Shown here one piece after another: positions 6,233 through 11,647 of a stretch of 11,647 bases of DNA (within the stretch, counting starts at the first letter, position 1; each line of letters opens with the position of its first letter). The notes beneath the pieces were generated by a model. The model worked only from the letters and a program-made list of their open reading frames with translations, did no database searches and was not told the DNA's origin. The DNA comes from an uncultured Desulfovibrionaceae bacterium (GTDB taxonomy: Bacteria; Desulfobacterota; Desulfovibrionia; Desulfovibrionales; Desulfovibrionaceae): NCBI GenBank assembly GCA_949427775.1, contig CASQEL010000030.1, forward strand, positions 1-11,647, written 5' to 3'. Made by a program: the position numbers and the translations under genes.

Positions 6233-7092
6233 GACGCGTCTTCTTCGACGGCGGCCGACAACCGTTCCCTGCGGGCGGCTTCCTGCTTGCGTTCCCGTGT
6301 GCCCATCGGCCTGCGGGCCGCGAAATCCTCGCTGCCTTCCTGATGGCGGCAGAAAATGAGAAAGCCGGTGTGGGCGATCATGCGATCTTCCGGACGCAGA
6401 CGATCCGCGATGGGCTTCCAGCGGCGAAGCAGAATTTCGCAGACTTCCGGATCATCGAACGGTCCCTGCTCCAACCCCAGCAGCAACTTGCCTACCTGAT
6501 CCGCGGTAGGGAGCAAAAACCCCAGGGATGCCCCCGGTTTGACGGCTTTTACAACGTGATCAAGGTACTCCCACGGGGTTCGCACGTCAAGAAACAGGGC
6601 GTCGGCTCCGGTAATGGTAAATCCTTCCGCGATGTCGCGGTGGTACAAGGTGACGTTCTGTCCCACGCCCGCCCACTCTAGATTGCGCCGCGCCAGCTTG
6701 TGAAACTCTTCGCGGGCCTCGTAGGTGTGCACGTGGCCTTCCGGACCGGAAAACCACGACAGCGCCACCGTCAGGCCGCCGGAACCGGAACCCGCCTCAA
6801 TGACGGTCCGGCCGTTGCCCACGCCCAGGCGCATGCAGATATAGGCAATATCTTTAGGATAAATGATCTGCGTCTGCCGTTTGACGCCCTTGATGAGATC
6901 ATGCAGCGTGGGTTCCTGAAGACGAAAGGGCACTCCCAGACTGGTGCGCACCTCGGAACCGTAGTTTGCTTCGGCTACCGCGGCCATGGAAAGCACACCG
7001 TCGCCGGTGTGCCAGTCGTTGTCGTCCACACGGCGCAGATGGCGTTTGCCCCTGGGGGTGACGATGATCACGAGAGAACCGTAAGGAGGCAT
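6229..7092 (-). CDS. trmI: tRNA (adenine-58-N1)-methyltransferase TrmI
   Basis: 287 residues, matching bacterial TrmI, which methylates N1 of A58 in the tRNA T-loop with S-adenosylmethionine as donor and works as a tetramer. The N-terminal small beta domain (1-60) is followed by the family signature KRQTQIIYPKD (71-81), the SAM-binding motif VIEAGSGSGG (97-106), an acidic residue after the second strand (Glu125 in YEAREEF), RDIAEGF (152-158) and the motif IV region DALFLDVRTPWEYLDHV (164-180, Asp169). The charged tail after about 255 (RPMGTRERKQEAARRER) is probably disordered. It starts 13 bases after the PBP1A stop and overlaps the gdx start, forming an operon with no obvious functional link between members. 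Confidence 0.93.
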   Translation of the reverse strand: MPPYGSLVIIVTPRGKRHLRRVDDNDWHTGDGVLSMAAVAEANYGSEVRTSLGVPFRLQEPTLHDLIKGVKRQTQIIYPKDIAYICMRLGVGNGRTVIEAGSGSGGLTVALSWFSGPEGHVHTYEAREEFHKLARRNLEWAGVGQNVTLYHRDIAEGFTITGADALFLDVRTPWEYLDHVVKAVKPGASLGFLLPTADQVGKLLLGLEQGPFDDPEVCEILLRRWKPIADRLRPEDRMIAHTGFLIFCRHQEGSEDFAARRPMGTRERKQEAARRERLSAAVEEDAS

Positions 7093-7105
7093 GCGTATCC
7101 CGTTG

Positions 7106-9529
7106 TTAAAAGAGTTGTTTGAGGAGGTCTTCGCCCTGACGGCCGACGGAATTTTCCTCCATGGGCATAGTGGCCGTGCCGTTCATGGGTTCGTCCGCTT
7201 TATACGCCAGCCCCCCGGACATGACGATGCCTTCGGGCATGGGGAAGTCGTCGGGCGGGTACTGATCTTCCACTTCCCGACGATAATAGACAAAGATGGG
7301 GGCGGCGGTGCGTCCGCCCTGTTCCCGGCGGCCCAGGGGCTGCAACTGATCGTAGCCCACGTAGACGCTGGTGACCAGATGGGGGGTGAAGCCCACAAAC
7401 CAGGCGTCGTGCTCCTCGTTGGTGGTGCCGGTTTTGCCGCCCATGGGCCTGTTCAGCACCTTGGCCCGACCGGCCGTGCCCGAGGTGACCACCTCCTTGA
7501 GCAAGGTAGCCATGATGAAGGCGTTTTGCGGCGTGATGGCCTGCCAGTGCTCCGGGTCCTGGCGATAGATTTCCCGGCCCGAACTGTCGGTGATGGAGGT
7601 GATGATGCGGGGACGGGCGGCCTGGCCAAGATTGGCGAAAGCCGTATAGGCCTGCGTCAGATTGAGAGGGGAGACGGCCACCGCTCCCAGACTCACGGCC
7701 AGTTCACGGGGAAAGTGCGGTTCCAGCCCCAGAGCCTTGGCCCGTTCGATGACGGCGTCGATGCCGATCTGATCGGCCACACGGACCGTGCAGGTGTTGC
7801 GGGACAGCGCCAGTGCCCGGTGCAGGGGCAACGGCCCCTTGTAATTGCCCTCGTAGTTGGAGGGCCGCCAGATTTTGTCCGTGTAGGCGTTGATGTGGAC
7901 GAACGGCGCGTCCAGCAGAGTGGAGGACGCCGTGAATCCCTTGTCCAGCGCCGCGGAATAGACCACGGGCTTGAAAGACGAGCCCGGCTGGCGGCGGGCC
8001 TGGGTAGCCCTGTTGAAATGGCTGTCGCCGAACTGGTATCCGCCTATCAGGGCCACCACGTCGCCGCTCTCGGGCTCGATGGAGGCCAGCGCGCCCTGCA
8101 CCAGGGGAATCTGCTGCAAGACCAGAGGAATGGGCGTGGCGGGGCTGACGTTTGAAGGTTCGTACTCGATGTCGCGCTCGATCTTTTTTCCCTTGGCATC
8201 ACGGACGGTTTCCTTGCCGGTCCGGGCGGCAACCCAGATCACATCGCCCTCGTGCAGCACTTTGCGCGCATCCCTGACGGCCGGGGCGTACATTCCGGCG
8301 ACCTTGGGGTTGGGTTCGCGAGCCCAGGACATGGTGGAGACATCCACACGTCCCTTGTGGGTTTCGCCCAGAAGCACGTCGGCTCCGTTGGCCTCCACAT
8401 GCGTCACCAGCGCCTTGATCCAGTTGCCGCCCACCAGATCCAGCGGCGAAAACGGCGTGTTCCTGAGAAATGCCGCACGATCGGGCGCGGCGATGTTTTC
8501 CACCGGACCGCGCCAGCCCTGGCGCTTGTCCAGTTCCTCCAGTCCCTGGCGCAATCCGGCCTCGGCGGCGTTCTGGTGCGCGGGGTCCATGGCCGTTTTG
8601 ACGGTCAACCCCGCTTCATACACATAATCCTCGCCGTACTTGCGGGTTGCTATGCCCAGATTGCGCAGATTCTGCTCATTGAAGAAATCAATAAGCAGGC
8701 GGCGCGTTTCTTCCAGATACCAGGCCGAAGCCCGGCCCTGCCCCTCGGGCATGGTCCAGTAGACCAGGGGTTCCTTGACGGCCTGATCGTACTCGTCCTG
8801 GGTGATCCAGTTGAGCGTGCGCAGTCGGCCCAGCACATACATCTGGCGGGCTTTGGCGGCTTCGGGATGGCGGAAGGGATTGTAGCGGCTCGGAGCCTGG
8901 GGCATGCCCGCCAGCACGGCGCTTTCCGCCAGGGTGATGTCCGTGGCATGCTTGCCGAAAAAGGTGCGCGCGGCCGCTTCCACACCGTAGGCGTGCTGAC
9001 CGAGAAAAATCTGATTCAGATAAATGGTCAGGATTTCATCCTTGGTGAGGTGGCGCTCCAGCCGGTAGGCCAGAATGGCTTCCTTGATTTTGCGCTGATA
9101 GCTTTTCTCGGGCGTGAGCAGAAGCTGTTTGATGATCTGCTGGGTGATGGTGCTGCCGCCCTGTCCTGTGGAGCCGCGTTGCATGTTGATGATGGCCGCG
9201 CGGGCGATGGCGATGGGGTCCACGCCGCCGTGGCGATAGAAACTGTCGTCTTCAGCCGCGAGAAAGGCCATGGGAATATAGCGGGACATGAGCGACAACG
9301 GCGCCATGTACCGTTTCTCGTGGTACAGGCTGCCCAGCGCGGAGCCGTCCCGCGCCAGAATGGTCGTGGCCTGCGGGGGGTTGAAGTCGGCGATGCGCCG
9401 GATGTTGGGCAGATCGCGGGAAGCCCAGTAAAACAGCATGGCAATTGCGGCGCCGCCGCACAACCCCAGAACAAGCACGAGGATTCCGAGTCCGAGAAGA
9501 ATCCGTTTGGCGGAAAATGTGAGTTTCAT
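7106..9529 (-). CDS. mrcA: Bifunctional peptidoglycan synthase PBP1A
   Basis: 807 residues, in the PBP1A range. A single N-terminal anchor (about 10-34) precedes the GT51 glycosyltransferase domain with EDDSFYRHGGVD (93-104, catalytic Glu93), GQGGSTITQQ (122-131), KIKEAILAYRLE (147-158) and KDEILTIYLNQIFLG (163-177). A linker/OB-like region (about 330-460) leads into the transpeptidase domain with the SxxK motif SSFK (517-520, nucleophile Ser517), SRN (576-578) and KTGTT (699-703). All catalytic residues are present, so the enzyme should both polymerise lipid II and cross-link stem peptides in the periplasm, and bind penicillin. The last 50 residues are low in hydrophobics and variable. The ATG has no convincing Shine-Dalgarno. 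trmI follows after 13 bases. Long plus-strand reading frames across it are codon-bias shadows. Confidence 0.96.
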   Translation of the reverse strand: MKLTFSAKRILLGLGILVLVLGLCGGAAIAMLFYWASRDLPNIRRIADFNPPQATTILARDGSALGSLYHEKRYMAPLSLMSRYIPMAFLAAEDDSFYRHGGVDPIAIARAAIINMQRGSTGQGGSTITQQIIKQLLLTPEKSYQRKIKEAILAYRLERHLTKDEILTIYLNQIFLGQHAYGVEAAARTFFGKHATDITLAESAVLAGMPQAPSRYNPFRHPEAAKARQMYVLGRLRTLNWITQDEYDQAVKEPLVYWTMPEGQGRASAWYLEETRRLLIDFFNEQNLRNLGIATRKYGEDYVYEAGLTVKTAMDPAHQNAAEAGLRQGLEELDKRQGWRGPVENIAAPDRAAFLRNTPFSPLDLVGGNWIKALVTHVEANGADVLLGETHKGRVDVSTMSWAREPNPKVAGMYAPAVRDARKVLHEGDVIWVAARTGKETVRDAKGKKIERDIEYEPSNVSPATPIPLVLQQIPLVQGALASIEPESGDVVALIGGYQFGDSHFNRATQARRQPGSSFKPVVYSAALDKGFTASSTLLDAPFVHINAYTDKIWRPSNYEGNYKGPLPLHRALALSRNTCTVRVADQIGIDAVIERAKALGLEPHFPRELAVSLGAVAVSPLNLTQAYTAFANLGQAARPRIITSITDSSGREIYRQDPEHWQAITPQNAFIMATLLKEVVTSGTAGRAKVLNRPMGGKTGTTNEEHDAWFVGFTPHLVTSVYVGYDQLQPLGRREQGGRTAAPIFVYYRREVEDQYPPDDFPMPEGIVMSGGLAYKADEPMNGTATMPMEENSVGRQGEDLLKQLF

Positions 9530-9566
9530 GGGAGGGCGATACAGGTTTTTGACCGTGCAGTAAAGC

Positions 9567-9608
9567 CCGCGCCGTCTGTCCCGGTGTAAAACGGCACAGG
9601 CGGCGCGG
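9567..9608 (-). terminator. Likely flgE terminator hairpin
   Basis: On the plus strand CCGCGCCG (9567-9574) pairs perfectly with CGGCGCGG (9601-9608); inside it a further CTGT/ACAG stretch and a CCG/CGG stretch pair, with two mismatches, around an eight-base loop. It lies 32 bases beyond the flgE stop. Only a short GCTTTA follows on the minus strand, so termination may be partial, allowing some read-through into PBP1A. Confidence 0.6.
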
Positions 9609-9639
9609 AGGGCCGGTTGTTCTGAAACCGCAGCGGGGC

Positions 9640-11103
9640 TTATGCACGCTTTAATTCAATGGCCCTCTGCAGCATGGTGTCGGCTGTGGTAATGGCCTTG
9701 CTGTTGGACTGGAACCCCCGTTGGGTGATGATCATATTAACCATTTCCCGCGCCATGTCCACATTGGAAAGTTCCAGGGAATAGGCGTGCACGTTGGCAT
9801 AGTTCTCCGTGCCCGCCGTCCCCATTTCCATGGTTCCCGATTCCGCCGTGGCGGAGAACAGATTGTTGCCCTCACGGTGCAGGCCGTCTTCGCTGGTGAA
9901 GCGGCAGACGGGAATTTCGTAGAGCGTCTGGGTCTGGCCGTTGCTGAACTTTGCCACGATTTTGCCGTCAGTGGTGATATCCATGTAAGACAGCGTGCCT
10001 TCCCCGTAACCGTCCTGAATGGACCCCTTGCTGGACGACGACCCCTTGTATGCCGTGGTGGGATCGCCCGAGCGGACCACAGTGCCCATGGAGGACAGCA
10101 GGCTCTGATCCGTCGTGACATCCGCGGCGGACGCGGGGGCGTTCTGCCAGCCGCCCTGAGCCTGGATGCCGAAATCCAGCCCCATGGTCTGGCCGTTGTA
10201 GCTGAATTGCGGCACTCCGCCTTCCAGCGAGGCGGGCTTCCAGGTGGACAAATCGTGCACGTTGTCCCCGGTGGGAGTAAAGGCCGACATATCCACCAGT
10301 TGACCGGAACTGTCGAAATGCAGCGTGCCGGTCATGAGCGCCTCGCCGTCCTGCCCGCCGACAAGAAACTCTATGGTTTTGCCGCCCGTCGTGTCCGGCG
10401 CGCCGTCGAAATACACCGTCACGTTCTTCCGCGCGCCGTCGGCGTCATAGACGCTCAACGGTTCGGAATATCCGTAATTCGAGGAGCTCAGAGGCGGTTC
10501 GGCCGCGCTGTCCCAGGCGTTGAGCAAACCGAAATAGGGATTGTCCGCATCGGAGGTGCGGTCTTCCGTCAATCCCAGGTTCAGCGGCATGGTGATTTTG
10601 CTTGTGCCCTTGGCGGGAGACGTGATGTTGGGATCTACCTGGATGGGTCCCGCGCCGCCCTTGTTGCCTTGCGCGTCCACCTGATAGCCGGTGAGCACAT
10701 GGCCTGTGGGAAGCTTGAGGAATCCCTGCTTGTCAAACCGGAAATCGCCCGCGCGGGTATAAAATGCGTTGCCTTCCATGTCCGTGACCTGGAAAAAGCC
10801 TTTGCCGTTAAGAGACAGATCCGTGAGCGTATTGCTGGATTCATACCCGCCCTGGGTGAACAACGTGCGCACGGAGTCCACCTGCACGCCCATGCCGGTC
10901 TGTCCCAGGGCCACGCGGGAATTTTCCTGCGCGTTCCACCAGTTGCCCATAGCGCCCTGGCCGGCATAGAAGATATCCGAAAAAAGCATGGATTGCTGCT
11001 TGAAACCGACGGTGCTGACATTGGCGAGGTTGTTGCTCACCGTGTTCAGGCCCTCGGCATGGGCCTTCATGCCTGTGGCCCCTATGTACAATGCTGAGTT
11101 CAC
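9640..11103 (-). CDS. flgE: Flagellar hook protein FlgE
   Basis: 487 residues from the GTG start. The N-terminal rod/hook signature ALYIGATGMKAHAEGLN (4-20) and NNLANVSTVGFK (24-35) is followed by LSLNGKGFFQV (96-106), a variable middle domain (about 165-430) rich in Gly, Ser and Thr, and the C-terminal assembly helix LSNVDMAREMVNMIITQRGF (445-464) plus ITTADTMLQRAIEL (471-484). The long middle domain separates FlgE from the shorter rod proteins FlgF and FlgG. The protein is exported by the flagellar type III system and polymerises into the hook. GTG is chosen because it gives the canonical N-terminus and has AAGGAG seven bases upstream; an ATG 26 codons earlier would add sequence not seen in FlgE. 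No other flagellar gene is in the window, but the gene has its own sigma-54-like promoter. Confidence 0.94.
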   Translation of the reverse strand: MNSALYIGATGMKAHAEGLNTVSNNLANVSTVGFKQQSMLFSDIFYAGQGAMGNWWNAQENSRVALGQTGMGVQVDSVRTLFTQGGYESSNTLTDLSLNGKGFFQVTDMEGNAFYTRAGDFRFDKQGFLKLPTGHVLTGYQVDAQGNKGGAGPIQVDPNITSPAKGTSKITMPLNLGLTEDRTSDADNPYFGLLNAWDSAAEPPLSSSNYGYSEPLSVYDADGARKNVTVYFDGAPDTTGGKTIEFLVGGQDGEALMTGTLHFDSSGQLVDMSAFTPTGDNVHDLSTWKPASLEGGVPQFSYNGQTMGLDFGIQAQGGWQNAPASAADVTTDQSLLSSMGTVVRSGDPTTAYKGSSSSKGSIQDGYGEGTLSYMDITTDGKIVAKFSNGQTQTLYEIPVCRFTSEDGLHREGNNLFSATAESGTMEMGTAGTENYANVHAYSLELSNVDMAREMVNMIITQRGFQSNSKAITTADTMLQRAIELKRA

Positions 11104-11110
11104 AGTTTCT

Positions 11111-11116
11111 CTCCTT
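11111..11116 (-). promoter_or_regulatory. flgE ribosome binding site
   Basis: AAGGAG on the minus strand, seven bases before the GTG at 11103. It decides the start codon of flgE against the in-frame ATG at 11181. Confidence 0.85.
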
Positions 11117-11140
11117 CCCCGTTCCCGTTGATGGGTGAGC

Positions 11141-11159
11141 CGGGGAAAATTTTTCCCCG
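11141..11159. repeat. Palindrome in the flgE leader
   Basis: CGGGGAAAA (11141-11149) and TTTTCCCCG (11151-11159) form perfect nine-base arms about a single central base. It lies between the putative promoter and the ribosome binding site, so a transcript starting near 11165 would fold it at its very 5' end. It could stabilise the mRNA or be a protein-binding dyad. It is not followed by a T-run on either strand. Confidence 0.8.
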
Positions 11160-11175
11160 AACACCCTAGTATAAA

Positions 11176-11190
11176 GCACATGCCGTGCCA
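11176..11190 (-). promoter_or_regulatory. Sigma-54-type promoter of flgE
   Basis: Reading the minus strand, TGGCAC (-24 element, 11190-11185), five bases, then GTGC (-12 element, 11179-11176). This matches the RpoN consensus TGGCAC-N5-TTGC at nine of ten defined positions with the required GG-to-GC spacing. The start of transcription would be near 11165, giving a leader of about 60 bases. RpoN control of hook genes is well known in polarly flagellated bacteria. A TATACT box a few bases downstream leaves a sigma-70 promoter possible. Confidence 0.65.
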
Positions 11191-11291
11191 GGAAGGATAT
11201 GCCGCTGCTGAAATAAATATTTTATTAATTACCGTAAGATATGTATTTGAAGGAAAAAGGAAGGGCGGAAAGGGGACGGCATAAACTGCCT

Positions 11292-11321
11292 CCCCCGGGT
11301 CGCCGTGCCGCGGCCCGGGGG
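11292..11321 (-). terminator. Strong GC hairpin after the rhodanese gene
   Basis: CCCCCGGG (11292-11299) pairs perfectly with CCCGGGGG (11314-11321), extended inward by CGC/GCG and a T-G pair to about twelve base pairs with a six-base loop. A small GGCA/TGCC hairpin (11278-11290) follows in the direction of rhodanese transcription, and only GTTTA serves as a T-stretch. Likely ends the rhodanese transcript and insulates flgE. Confidence 0.6.
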
Positions 11322-11364
11322 AATGGTGAACGGCCGAGACTGCATGGAGGAATTTCGGGCGGCA

Positions 11365-11647
11365 TTATTTTTTTATCGCCGCTCCGGCGGATTGCAGCGC
11401 GTTGATGCCGCCTTCCACGTGCCTGACGTCGGTGAAGCCCATGGATTCCATCATCTCCACGGCTTTTTCACTGCGTATGCCGGTACGGCAGTAGACCAGG
11501 TAGGGTTTTTTGCGATCCATGGGCAGCAGATCCTGCTCGAATCGGGGGCCGAAAAAGTCGATATTGCGGGCGTTGTCCAGGTGCCCGGCGGCGAATTCTT
11601 CCGGCGTGCGCACATCAAGGACAACCATCCCCGCGGGAGGACGTTGC
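11365..11647 (-). CDS. Rhodanese-domain protein (5' truncated by window edge)
   Basis: A single rhodanese-like domain of about 90 visible residues: VVLDVRTPEEFAAGHL at its beginning, the catalytic loop CRTGIRS with the active-site cysteine, and the closing motif VEGGINAL. Enzymes of this family hold a persulfide on the cysteine and move sulfur to acceptors; stand-alone domains are often periplasmic or serve as sulfur carriers. The ATG at 11628 falls just before the first strand of the domain, and the frame stays open to the window edge with PPAG preceding it, as in longer homologues, so I read the gene as continuing upstream, possibly with a signal peptide not visible here. It ends in TAA before a strong hairpin. 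Confidence 0.88.
   Translation of the reverse strand, partial: QRPPAGMVVLDVRTPEEFAAGHLDNARNIDFFGPRFEQDLLPMDRKKPYLVYCRTGIRSEKAVEMMESMGFTDVRHVEGGINALQSAGAAIKK

Noticed and set aside
6233..7105. Guanidine riboswitch upstream of gdx
   Set aside because: The space is coding sequence of trmI and I see no suitable leader.
7091..8155. Plus-strand frame of 354 residues preceded by AAGGAGG
   Set aside because: The AAGGAGG is only one base from the ATG, too close to work, and the rest is antisense to PBP1A codons.
8252..9589. Plus-strand frame of 445 residues
   Set aside because: Antisense of the PBP1A glycosyltransferase region; long only because stop codons are rare in this phase of GC-rich DNA.
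9721..11097. Plus-strand frame of 458 residues
   Set aside because: Mirror of flgE; no domain features and no start signals.

Overview
The window looks like chromosomal DNA from a GC-rich, flagellated Gram-negative bacterium. The FlgE, TrmI, PBP1A and MntP types and the general composition fit Desulfovibrionaceae best, but this is inference without a database search. Apart from one gene cut off at the left edge, every gene I accept lies on the minus strand. There are no tRNA, rRNA, CRISPR or recognisable insertion-sequence features, and no gene-free stretch longer than about 260 bases.

Right end, in transcription order: a partial rhodanese-domain protein ending in a strong hairpin; then flgE (flagellar hook), which has its own sigma-54-like promoter, a near-perfect palindrome in its leader and a good ribosome binding site. 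After a second hairpin comes a compact housekeeping operon of PBP1A (bifunctional peptidoglycan synthase), trmI (tRNA m1A58 methyltransferase) and a Gdx/SugE-type small multidrug-resistance exporter. PBP1A and trmI are 13 bases apart, and trmI and the exporter overlap by ATGA. A 211-base gap with three inverted repeats follows, then a TetR regulator overlapping mntP (manganese exporter) by GTGA.

Only 4 bases after the mntP stop the composition collapses from GC-rich to very AT-rich, and a three-gene envelope-glycosylation set begins: a 549-residue GT-C-like multispanning protein, a GtrB/ArnC-type polyprenyl-phosphate glycosyltransferase, and a second multispanning protein carrying GGFVRRG and FGRH motifs. 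Together they look like a machine that charges a lipid carrier with a sugar and transfers it outside the membrane. No GtrA flippase is present. The last gene switches from AT-rich to GC-rich in the middle of its reading frame, which suggests a mosaic origin.

Left end: the 3' part of an Rpn-type (recombination-promoting nuclease) gene on the plus strand, convergent with the glycosylation genes. It carries ten in-frame four-residue repeats, preceded by three consecutive ATG codons and a purine-rich stretch. That is the arrangement expected if a separate small antitoxin (RpnS type) is translated from inside the nuclease gene. This and the glycosylation island are the most interesting parts of the window.
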